Assembly: GCF_900230225.1 (NCBI RefSeq)
Contig: NZ_OCNH01000005.1
Span: 186,001-250,000 of the forward strand
Length of the DNA: 64,000 nt
Direction: 5' to 3'
Source of the DNA: Spirosoma fluviale
Lineage (GTDB): Bacteria; Bacteroidota; Bacteroidia; Cytophagales; Spirosomataceae
Part shown: in pieces, positions 40,441 to 48,511 of the stretch
Numbering within the stretch: the stretch's first letter is position 1
Layout of the letters: the number at the start of each line of letters is the position of its first letter
Notes under the pieces: model-generated
The model's database searches: none
What the model was told of the DNA's origin: nothing
Seen by the model: the letters and a program-made list of their open reading frames with translations, nothing else
Position numbers and translations under genes: made by a program

Positions 40441-41412
40441 TCACCTCAGCCGAAGGATCAGCGTCGCGTTATTGTACCCCGCAAAACAGCCTAACCCACC
40501 CTGAATATTGCTCGGAATCAGCACGGGTTCGGCAAAGGGATTGTTACGGACGCGCCGTTGGCGGATAACTGCTTCCTGAAATTGGTAATAATGCTGGTCA
40601 ACACTCATCAGGTTTACCGTAACCGTAGCGTTCCGGTATTGACCGTAAAAATTCGTTAGCTGATTGCTCGTGAAGGGGGTCGAGGAGACGTAAGCCTTTC
40701 CGGAAATCATTTGAGTGCCATCTACACCCGCATCGGAAAACAGGCCCCGGTTATCGTCGGAAATAGATAGCTGGGTAGCTCCGACCTGTTTGGCCCCGCA
40801 GGAGTCGCATTTGGTTGTGTATTGAAAAAAGCCCGTCACCTGATAGTAATTAGCCTGTGCCGGTGGGTCCTGCCAGCGAGCCAGCACGTAATACCGCCGA
40901 AGCAGCGAGCGCCCCTGATTTTCTGTGGTCGAATCGAACGTAACCGCCGTTGGGCGAACAGGAGCCGGTATGGTACAGGTGCTTGTTGCCCGCTCCCCGT
41001 TGGGCGTTACGACGGTAAGTGTGTACGTTCGGCCCGCAACAATGGGCAATAGCCGGGCGCTGGCGCTGTAATAGGGCTGTTTAAGGGAATCGACCGGCGA
41101 GTTGGGGCTGTTGTAGCGCAGGGTGACGGATCGATTGCCTTCGGCGAGGGTAACGGTCGCGTTGGTCACGTTGCTACCCCCCGTATCGAGGCTATCATCG
41201 CTGACAACGGTTTTTGATCGTGTGACTTTTACGGCCAGGTTCGTATCCTGTGGCGACAAATAGCTAGTGACAACCAGTTTGGGTGCAGCAAATCCTAACT
41301 GGCTTGGATCTACTTCGTTCCGCAGGCTGCTGCATCCCGTAAACATTCCGATGACAGCCAGGAGCGTAATCAACGCAGAATAGCCAATCGGAAGAGATAG
41401 GTTCGTACGCAT
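40441..41412 (-). CDS. DUF4249 family lipoprotein
   Basis: 323 residues. Lipoprotein signal ending in GMFTGC (Cys27). The mature part has DUF4249 features: LVVTSYLSPQDTNLAVKVTR, VTNATVTLAEGNRSVTL, YSASARLLPIVAGRTYTLTV, RATSTCTIPAPVRPTAVTFD and a conserved Cys pair (CDSCG). In Bacteroidota DUF4249 genes directly follow TonB-dependent receptors and are thought to be surface lipoproteins that help receptor function. The start overlaps the receptor stop by one base. Confidence 0.9.
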   Translation of the reverse strand: MRTNLSLPIGYSALITLLAVIGMFTGCSSLRNEVDPSQLGFAAPKLVVTSYLSPQDTNLAVKVTRSKTVVSDDSLDTGGSNVTNATVTLAEGNRSVTLRYNSPNSPVDSLKQPYYSASARLLPIVAGRTYTLTVVTPNGERATSTCTIPAPVRPTAVTFDSTTENQGRSLLRRYYVLARWQDPPAQANYYQVTGFFQYTTKCDSCGAKQVGATQLSISDDNRGLFSDAGVDGTQMISGKAYVSSTPFTSNQLTNFYGQYRNATVTVNLMSVDQHYYQFQEAVIRQRRVRNNPFAEPVLIPSNIQGGLGCFAGYNNATLILRLR

Positions 41413-43829
41413 CAGAATTTGAAATTATAGCTAACCGCTGGTACAATCGGGAACACTGAGTAACGGAACAGGGCCGTTCGGGCGGGTTCTGTAGTCGTAG
41501 CCGCAACCGATTCGAGCCGGTAGAAAAAGGGGTTTCGCCGGTTGTAAAGGTTATAGGCGCTAAATTCCCAAGTCCGTTCGTGGTGTTTCTTTTTCTTGTG
41601 AAACTGAATACCCACATCAAAGCGATGGTAGGCTTCGGCCCGGAAACTGTTCTTTTGCATTCCGTAGTCATCATTCGTCCGGGCATTCTGGAAATACTGC
41701 TGAACAATGGTAGGCGTACCGCCGTAGATGAGCGTATTGCTGGGGCGGTAGGTTTCGAAACGGCCAACCGGAATGGTGAGGGCGTTGCCGGTTCCATACA
41801 CCCAAACCGCCGATAGGGTAACCCGCTTGCTGAGATCATAAATACCTACCAGCGAAACATCATGCCGGCGGTCGTAGCGTGGGTAGTAGGGCTGGCCACC
41901 ATTGAGTTCGGCAAATTGCCACTGCGTCCAGGAAAGGGTGTAGCCCGCCCAGCCGGAGAAGCGCCCTACTTTTTTCTGCAAGAGAAACTCCGCTCCGTAC
42001 GACCAGCCCCGGCCTGCTGTCACGTTATCTTCCCACCGTACGCTGTTGGCGGCTGCTGGGTCATTGATAAGCAGAAAACTGGCTCCCTCTTTGTAATTGA
42101 TGATGTTGCTCATCGTTTTGTAATACCCCTCAACCGTCAGCGTCAACCCTCTGACGAACGCACTCCCGGTTGTAAAGTCTTTGGCAATACCAACCGCCAC
42201 CTGCTGCGATTGCTGGGGTTTCACACGGTCTGTGGTGGGCACCCACAAATCGGTAGGGAGGCCGATGCCCGTGTTCGACAATAAATGAACGTACTGATTC
42301 ATCATGGCGTACGAAGCCTTGACCGACAATTCTGGTTTGAGCGTAAAAGCTGCCGACAGCCGGGGTTCGGGCCGGAAATAGCTCGCGTCTTTCTGCTGGA
42401 AATAACTTAGCCGCAACCCACCATTCACGCGCCACCGGCTCGATGGACGCCAGGTATCCTCGGCGTAGATGCCCGATTCCAGCACATTAATGTTATCGAT
42501 ATTATTGATTGACTGATTGATCAGGGCATTTTGCAGCACAACAGCGCTTGGTGTGAAGCGATGGTATGTACTCTGAATTCCCATTTTTATAGAGTGCTGG
42601 GGCGCTGGATAATAATCCATGTCGTATTTCAACGAGACATCCCGAATGCCCGAGTTGTAATAAAGCGAGTAGGTCTGAGCATCCAGCGCGCCCTTCTCGA
42701 CCGATGAAATCTGGAACTTGTAATCGCTGAAGATCAGGGACAGATTCGAGAAAAGCTTCTGGTTAAACAAGTGATTCCAGCGGAGCGTACCGGTGGCATT
42801 GCCCCAGCTTAATCCCGTGTTGGTATTAAGCGAGTTATCGTCGGCGTAGAATTTATCCCGGCCGAAGTACCCGCTCAGGTAAAGCTTGTTAGTGGGGCTG
42901 AAATCGTAGTTGGCTTTGGCATTAAGATCGTAGAAATAGTAACCTGCGGTAAGCGTACCACCCGATTGTTGCCGTACCAGCGGAGCCGCCACCACATCCA
43001 GATAAGTTCGTCGGGCGGAGACCAGAAAAGAAGCTTTTTTATTTTTTGTGAGCGGCCCTTCGAGCATGAGCCGGGAGGCAATCAGACCAATTCCCCCTTC
43101 GCCATGTAGTTTCTCGCGGTTGCCGTCCTTCATATTGAGGTCAATCACCGATGAAAGCCGCCCGCCGTACCGCGCCGGGAAACCACCTTTTATCAACTCG
43201 ACACTTTTTATGGCATCGCCATTAAAGACCGAGAAGAATCCGAACAGGTGATTGGCGTTGTACACGACGGCATCGTCCAGAATGATGAGGTTCTGGTCCG
43301 GGCCGCCCCCGCGCACGTAAATCCCCGTTTGCCCTTCCGACCCCTTTTGTACACCGGGCATCAGTTGCAGCACTTTCAGTACGTCTTTCTCACCCAGAAA
43401 AGCCGGTATTTTCTTAATCTGGGCAACGGGTATATCAATGGTGCTCATCTGGGCGCTTTCGCTCACTTTTTCGGTCGGCCCACCGGCTTTTACCTCAACC
43501 TCCGCCAGTGCCTGACCAGGTGACAAGAGTACGTTGACGGTTTGGTTGTTGCGAAAGGTAACCGCTCGCTCAGCGACTTCGTAACCAACAAAGGAATAGG
43601 CCAGACGCAAACTATCCCGGGCCGGTACTGTGAGCGAGTAGAAACCATAAGTGTTGGTGGTAGTGCCGGTAGTTGTGCCGGGTAAATACACGTTTACGCC
43701 CGTCAATGCTTCCAAACTTCCCGTTTCGCGAACATACCCGCTTATGGTGAAACGGCTGGCTATATTCTGGGCCTGTAAACTACTGATAAACAGAAGAGAA
43801 AAAAGAAATACCTGTACTCGGCTGCGCAT
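41412..43829 (-). CDS. TonB-dependent outer-membrane receptor
   Basis: 805 residues. Signal peptide MRSRVQVFLFSLLFISSLQA. Residues 30-110 form a carboxypeptidase-regulatory-like domain (TISGYVRETGSLEALTGVNV). The plug is at about 120-230 (IPAFLGEKDVLKVLQLMPGV, GIYVRGGGPDQNLIILDDAV) and the barrel fills the rest, ending in Phe. It takes up an unknown substrate through the outer membrane by TonB energy. It forms one unit with the DUF4249 lipoprotein gene. There is no SusD gene, so this is not a standard polysaccharide locus. Confidence 0.93.
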   Translation of the reverse strand: MRSRVQVFLFSLLFISSLQAQNIASRFTISGYVRETGSLEALTGVNVYLPGTTTGTTTNTYGFYSLTVPARDSLRLAYSFVGYEVAERAVTFRNNQTVNVLLSPGQALAEVEVKAGGPTEKVSESAQMSTIDIPVAQIKKIPAFLGEKDVLKVLQLMPGVQKGSEGQTGIYVRGGGPDQNLIILDDAVVYNANHLFGFFSVFNGDAIKSVELIKGGFPARYGGRLSSVIDLNMKDGNREKLHGEGGIGLIASRLMLEGPLTKNKKASFLVSARRTYLDVVAAPLVRQQSGGTLTAGYYFYDLNAKANYDFSPTNKLYLSGYFGRDKFYADDNSLNTNTGLSWGNATGTLRWNHLFNQKLFSNLSLIFSDYKFQISSVEKGALDAQTYSLYYNSGIRDVSLKYDMDYYPAPQHSIKMGIQSTYHRFTPSAVVLQNALINQSINNIDNINVLESGIYAEDTWRPSSRWRVNGGLRLSYFQQKDASYFRPEPRLSAAFTLKPELSVKASYAMMNQYVHLLSNTGIGLPTDLWVPTTDRVKPQQSQQVAVGIAKDFTTGSAFVRGLTLTVEGYYKTMSNIINYKEGASFLLINDPAAANSVRWEDNVTAGRGWSYGAEFLLQKKVGRFSGWAGYTLSWTQWQFAELNGGQPYYPRYDRRHDVSLVGIYDLSKRVTLSAVWVYGTGNALTIPVGRFETYRPSNTLIYGGTPTIVQQYFQNARTNDDYGMQKNSFRAEAYHRFDVGIQFHKKKKHHERTWEFSAYNLYNRRNPFFYRLESVAATTTEPARTALFRYSVFPIVPAVSYNFKF

Positions 43830-44042
43830 GGGTAAGCGGGCAAACTAAAGAGCGTATTAGGTTTGTTCTATGTATAGAAAACGTAAATAACGTTGCAACC
43901 GCAGTCACTTTTCCGGGGGGACCTATAACGAAACGACGAAGCTAGCGATCAATTGCTCAAATTCGGTCGTCGGTTAAAACAAAAGGTCTGATAACAAGGT
44001 ACTATACCCAGAAAAGAACCGCGTGCTGAACGCCCGACGACT

Positions 44043-45377
44043 ATGCTTCAATTCGATAAACTTTCGCTCAATATACCCGATACAACCAAACCCCGGGTCG
44101 TCATTATCGGTGGTGGATTTGGTGGTATGAATCTGGCCAAAAGCCTCCGCAATACCGATGTGCAGGTGGTGCTGATGGACAAGCAAAATTACAATGGCTT
44201 CTGGCCACTGCTGTATCAGGTAGCTACCGCCGGTTTGGAGCCGGACGCCATTGCCGAACCGTTTCGGAAGATGTTTGATGGGTTTGAAGACTTTCATTAC
44301 CGAATGGTGCGGGTCAACAAAATAGACCCGGCAACCAAAACGGTAACGACTCTGATCGGCGATTTACACTATGATTACCTGATTATCGCCAGCGGCACAA
44401 AGTCTAACTTCTTTGGTAATAAAGATATCCAGAAATATTCGTTTCCGCTGAAGACCATCCCGGAAGCACTCAACGTACGGAGTCAGTTTCTGCAATGCTT
44501 TGAGCAGGCCAGCGTCACGACCGACCCTGCCGAACGGGAGAGTCTGCTCACCTTCGTCATTGCCGGGGCCGGTCCAACAGGTGTAGAGATGGCCGGTTCG
44601 CTGGCCGAAATGCGCAAACACGTACTTCCCAGCGATTACCCAGGGCTGGATTTCAGCCAAATGCAGATTTATATCGTCGAAGGACTTGGTAAAGTCCTGC
44701 CGCCAATGTCGGAGGAGGCTGGTAAAAAAGCCCAACGGTATCTCGAAGATCTGGGCGTCATCATCAAACTGAACACGCTGGTGGAAGGGTACGATGGCGA
44801 AACGGTCACGTTTAAAGGTGGTGAAAAGATCAGAACGCAGACACTCGTTTGGGGTGCGGGCGTAACCGGTGCGCTGATCGACGGTATTCCGGCTGAATCC
44901 GTTGAGCGGGGCCGTATTCTCGTAGATCCCATCAACCGGGTGCAGGGTCTGACGAATGTATTTGCCATTGGTGATATTGCCTTGATGAAACTGGAGGATT
45001 ACCCCAAAGGGCATCCGGGCGTGGCGCAACCTGCCATTCAGCAGGGTGAGCATCTGGCAAAAAATATTCGTCGCTTGATGAAGAACGAGCCGACGGAGCC
45101 GTTTAAGTATTTCGACAAAGGATCACTGGCCATTGTGGGCCGCAGCCGTGCCGTAGCGGATTTGCCGGGAAACATTCACCTGGGAGGTTTTGTGGCCTGG
45201 ATGGCGTGGCTGTTCGTCCACATCTGGTATCTGGTGGGCTTTCGAAGCAAGCTCGTTGTGTTCAGCAACTGGGTATACCGGCTGTTTACCTACGAGCGAG
45301 GCACCCGGATTATTATCCGGCCGTTTATCCGGAAAGATGACAAAGTAGGGCAGGAGATCATGGCCCAGAGTGAGTAA
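44043..45377 (+). CDS. ndh: Type II NADH dehydrogenase (NAD(P)/FAD oxidoreductase)
   Basis: 444 residues. FAD-binding loop IIGGGFGGMNLAKSL at 21-35, then NYNGFWPLLYQVATAGLEPD, the second dinucleotide loop VIAGAGPTGVEMAGSLAE near 170, the FAD block VFAIGDIALM near 300, and PAIQQGEHLAKNI. The C-terminal hydrophobic stretch AWMAWLFVHIWYLVGF binds the membrane. Non-proton-pumping NDH-2 passes electrons from NADH to quinone. The start at 44043 is the first ATG; no leader signal is evident. The neighbours are unrelated. Confidence 0.9.
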   Translation: MLQFDKLSLNIPDTTKPRVVIIGGGFGGMNLAKSLRNTDVQVVLMDKQNYNGFWPLLYQVATAGLEPDAIAEPFRKMFDGFEDFHYRMVRVNKIDPATKTVTTLIGDLHYDYLIIASGTKSNFFGNKDIQKYSFPLKTIPEALNVRSQFLQCFEQASVTTDPAERESLLTFVIAGAGPTGVEMAGSLAEMRKHVLPSDYPGLDFSQMQIYIVEGLGKVLPPMSEEAGKKAQRYLEDLGVIIKLNTLVEGYDGETVTFKGGEKIRTQTLVWGAGVTGALIDGIPAESVERGRILVDPINRVQGLTNVFAIGDIALMKLEDYPKGHPGVAQPAIQQGEHLAKNIRRLMKNEPTEPFKYFDKGSLAIVGRSRAVADLPGNIHLGGFVAWMAWLFVHIWYLVGFRSKLVVFSNWVYRLFTYERGTRIIIRPFIRKDDKVGQEIMAQSE

Positions 45378-45390
45378 GGTAATTGGTATT

Positions 45391-45447
45391 GAACACAAAG
45401 GCACGGAGAACACAGAGAAAAACTGAAACTCCGTGCCTCTGTGTTTC
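45391..45447. repeat. Palindrome of CACGGAG/CTCCGTG type
   Basis: GAACACAAAGGCACGGAG (45391-45408) pairs with CTCCGTGCCTCTGTGTTTC (45429-45447), with one single-base bulge and a mismatch. It starts 13 bases after the ndh stop. Further small inverted words follow to 45540 (GGCGCTG/CAGCGCC, CGAGC/GCTCG). Short ORFs across this stretch are not credible genes. Confidence 0.7.
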
Positions 45448-45622
45448 TAGCTGGCGCGAGCATTGGCTCGTGCTTTTTCATAAAGTCAGTATTCAGTGAC
45501 GCCAGCGAACCGGAACGGCGCTGGCCAGCAGCGCCAGTCTCTGTCACCGCGCTAGTTTACAATACTAAACGGTTTACCCTAAATTCACGTTTTAGTATCG
45601 AACAGTACCATCCTCCTCGCTA

Positions 45623-47788
45623 ATGTACCGTATCAAGCTTCATTCTTCCTTGCTGAAAATTATCTGCTGTGCGCTGTTAACGGCTGGCTCCGCTTTTTCC
45701 CAATCCACGCCATCAACGGCAGGGCCGTCAACGCCTGTTGATACAACGAAAGGCGGCCCGCTCGATCTGGGCAAAATGTGGACGTTCGACAGTCCGCCCT
45801 CCGCGTTTTTCAAAAAGACCTATAACTTCACTGCCGACGAAAAGTGGTTCGACGAAGCTAGGCTGGCTTCGTTGCGGTTCGCCGATTATTGCTCAGCTTC
45901 GTTTGTGTCGGCTAATGGGCTGGTAATGACCAACCACCACTGCGCCCGTGAATCGGGAACGGGCGTAACCCGCAAGGGCGAAGACCTGAACGCAACCGGG
46001 TTCTTTGCCAAAACACCCGCCGAAGAACGGAAAGTGGATGGCCTGTTCGTTGACCAGCTGGTGAAACTACAGGACATCACCAAACAGGTACAGGATGCCA
46101 TGAGCAGCGCCACCTCCGAACAGGCGCAGTTGCAGGCTCGTGAGCAGGCGTTTACGGCGATTAAGCAGGAGTATGGAACCAGAGAAGGCTGGAAAGGACT
46201 CGAACTGCAAACCATCACGTTTTATAACGGAGGCCGTTATGCGCTATACGGTTTCAAACGCTATACCGATGTGCGGCTGGTGTTCATGCCTGAGTTGCAA
46301 CTCGGCTTCTTCGGGGGCGATTACGACAACTTTACCTATCCTCGTTATGCCCTCGACTGCTCGTTTTTTCGGGTATATGACGGAGGTAAACCCTTACAGA
46401 CGACCCACTTTTTCAAGTTCAACACAAACGGCGTCCGCGATGGTGAACCCATTTTTGTGATTGGCAACCCCGGCCATACCGAGCGGCTCAAGACCGTTGC
46501 CGAACTTGAATTTGACCGGGATTTGCAGACGCCCGCTACCATTCAGATGCTCCGAAACCGATCAGCGGCTTTACAGGCTTATAATGCTACGGCGAAGAAT
46601 GACAGTGTATTGAACGAAATTTTCAGCTACGAAAATAGTCTGAAAGCCTACGGTGGTCAGCTCGAAGGGCTGCGCGATGCCAGCTTACTGGCCCGTAAAG
46701 CCGTGTTTGAAAAGCAGTTTAAAGCCGCAGCCAAAGCCAAAAACCTGCCCACCGACCAGCTAAAAACCTGGGACGAACTGGCCGCAAACACCGCTCAGTT
46801 ACGGGCTCTTTTCAACGACGCCAACTACCTCGGGCCCAGCGAACGCACTATGGGCGAGTTGCTCACCTTTGCCAATGTAGTCACTCAGTTTAGTGAACTG
46901 TTGGCCACCCGCCCGCAGGATGCCGAACGCGCCCGCTCGCTGATGGTTACGCCGGAGGTTAAAAGTAAGGCGCTGGACGAAGCCTATCTGGCGGCCCACC
47001 TGACCGAAGCACAGCTTGGTTTAGGTAATGATGACCCGTACGTCAAAGCCGCTTTAACCGGAGCCAATGGCCAGCGGCTAACCCCCAAAGAAGCCGCTGC
47101 ATATCTGGTGAAAAATACAAAGCTAACCGACGCGGCCTTCGTGAGTGAGTTATCCACCCGGCCCAATGCCGCAGCGGCCTCTAACGATCCCATGCTGGCG
47201 CTGGCCCGGATTGGTTTTCCCCGCTATCTGACAGCAGCCCGGCAGGCTCGCCAGATTTCGCAAAAGCAGGAGGTGCTTCGCGGGCAACTGGGCCGGATGC
47301 TGTACGATGTATATGGTACAGCCGTGCCACCGGATGCTACCTTTTCGCTCCGTATCAACGATGGCGTGGTGCAATCCTATGATTACAATGGCACAAAAGC
47401 ACCCATCCTGACAACCTTCGCGGGCCTGTATGACCGCAATTACTCCTTCGCCGACAAAGCACCCTGGAATCTGCCCGCCCGCTGGAAGAATCCACCGCTT
47501 GAGTTACTGAAGCAGCCTATGTGCTTTATCTCGACTAATGACATCATTGGTGGTAATTCGGGGAGTCCGATGATCAACAAAAACCTCGAAGCCGTTGGTC
47601 TTGCCTTCGACGGAAATATGGAAAGCCTGCCCGGCGAATTCATCTTCGTCCCCGACCGTAACCGAACCATTTCAGTGCATACCGGAGGCATCATTGCCGC
47701 TATGCGGTACATTTATAAAGCGGATCGGCTGGTGAGTGAACTGACAGGTGCGCCGGTGACGGCGAAACCCAAACCGGCAAAAAAATAG
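45623..47788 (+). CDS. S46 family dipeptidyl-peptidase, DPP7-like
   Basis: 721 residues with signal peptide ending in AFSQS. It is the chymotrypsin-like S46 family, known only in bacteria: VMTNHHCARE (His105/106), GGDYDNFTYPRY (Asp of the triad) and IGGNSGSPMINK (Ser646). A helical domain interrupts the barrel (about 320-560). The residue 18 after the nucleophile is Gly664 (AFDGNMES). In DPP7 the equivalent residue 673 is Gly, while DPP11 has Arg, so this enzyme should prefer hydrophobic residues at P1, not Asp/Glu. It releases dipeptides in the periplasm for uptake. Confidence 0.93.
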   Translation: MYRIKLHSSLLKIICCALLTAGSAFSQSTPSTAGPSTPVDTTKGGPLDLGKMWTFDSPPSAFFKKTYNFTADEKWFDEARLASLRFADYCSASFVSANGLVMTNHHCARESGTGVTRKGEDLNATGFFAKTPAEERKVDGLFVDQLVKLQDITKQVQDAMSSATSEQAQLQAREQAFTAIKQEYGTREGWKGLELQTITFYNGGRYALYGFKRYTDVRLVFMPELQLGFFGGDYDNFTYPRYALDCSFFRVYDGGKPLQTTHFFKFNTNGVRDGEPIFVIGNPGHTERLKTVAELEFDRDLQTPATIQMLRNRSAALQAYNATAKNDSVLNEIFSYENSLKAYGGQLEGLRDASLLARKAVFEKQFKAAAKAKNLPTDQLKTWDELAANTAQLRALFNDANYLGPSERTMGELLTFANVVTQFSELLATRPQDAERARSLMVTPEVKSKALDEAYLAAHLTEAQLGLGNDDPYVKAALTGANGQRLTPKEAAAYLVKNTKLTDAAFVSELSTRPNAAAASNDPMLALARIGFPRYLTAARQARQISQKQEVLRGQLGRMLYDVYGTAVPPDATFSLRINDGVVQSYDYNGTKAPILTTFAGLYDRNYSFADKAPWNLPARWKNPPLELLKQPMCFISTNDIIGGNSGSPMINKNLEAVGLAFDGNMESLPGEFIFVPDRNRTISVHTGGIIAAMRYIYKADRLVSELTGAPVTAKPKPAKK

Positions 47789-47819
47789 AGAATTATTGCG
47801 CTATTGACATTTTAGGCCG

Positions 47820-47864
47820 CACAAACTCCCCGAAAGTTCAGTACTTTCGGGGAGTTTGTGTTTT
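47820..47864 (+). terminator. Terminator after S46 peptidase gene
   Basis: A perfect 18-bp stem (47820-47837 and 47843-47860) with loop TCAGT, followed by TTTT. It lies 18 bases before the DinB ATG. Confidence 0.8.
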
Positions 47865-47881
47865 GCCTTTATACGATAGTA

Positions 47882-48406
47882 ATGACTAAGTCCGACATTC
47901 CGGTGATGCCAGAATTCTTCGACCGGTATATCAATCTGGCCGACAATGACTGGCTCCTTCTTGATGCCCTCACCCAGGGCGCATCGTTTGAAACCCTGAT
48001 CCCTGCCGAAACGCTCGAAAAGCTGGGTGATCTCCGCTACGCCCCCGAAAAGTGGACGGTGAAAGATATTCTACAACACATCATTGATACCGAACGCATC
48101 ATGAGCTACCGGGCCATGCGCATTGCCCGCAATGACAAAACGCCCTTACCCGGCTTCGATGAGGTGATGTTCGGTGAGTTTGCCAATGGTATCAACCGGA
48201 CCATCCCGGACTTGTACGAAGAATATGGTCTGCTGAGACAAGCCAACATCGCTATGTTCAAGAGCTTCGACCACGAAATGCTGGTACGTTCGGGAACCTG
48301 TTCCGATCAGCCTATTTCCGTCATCGCGTTGGGTTTCGTGCTGGTAGGCCACGCCACGCATCACGTCAATGTCATCAACGAGCGGTATCTACCGCTTCTG
48401 GCTTAA
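47882..48406 (+). CDS. DinB family protein
   Basis: 174 residues from the ATG at 47882; an upstream in-frame extension runs into the terminator stem and is unlikely. Four-helix DinB fold with the metal-binding His pattern: WTVKDILQHIIDTERIMSYR (first His), and VLVGHATHHVNVINERYL (second and third His). Family members are thiol-dependent metal enzymes or of unknown role, often induced by DNA damage in Bacillus. No partner is seen nearby. Confidence 0.87.
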   Translation: MTKSDIPVMPEFFDRYINLADNDWLLLDALTQGASFETLIPAETLEKLGDLRYAPEKWTVKDILQHIIDTERIMSYRAMRIARNDKTPLPGFDEVMFGEFANGINRTIPDLYEEYGLLRQANIAMFKSFDHEMLVRSGTCSDQPISVIALGFVLVGHATHHVNVINERYLPLLA

Positions 48407-48408
48407 TC

Positions 48409-48472
48409 GTACCTACGGACTTTAGTCCGTGTTTCGTGCTACTGCCATTTACGGACTAAAGTCCGTAGGTAC
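48409..48472. repeat. Perfect palindrome GTACCTACGGACTTTAGTCC family
   Basis: 22-base arms at 48409-48430 and 48451-48472 match perfectly, with 20 bases between them. Each arm holds its own near-palindrome ACGGACTTTAGTCCGT. It starts 3 bases after the DinB stop. The element may hold both a terminator role and part of the next promoter: TAACTTTT (48474-48481), one base off consensus, follows it. Confidence 0.85.
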
Positions 48473-48511
48473 GTAACTTTTTCACCAACAACCAAATACA
48501 ACCAGCACTTC

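Noticed and set aside
41412..43829. SusC/SusD polysaccharide utilisation locus
   Set aside because: The receptor is followed by a DUF4249 lipoprotein and not by a SusD homologue, and no glycoside hydrolase is adjacent.
45441..45623. 60-residue plus-strand ORF between ndh and the S46 gene
   Set aside because: It runs over inverted repeats in an intergenic stretch and shows no protein-like pattern.
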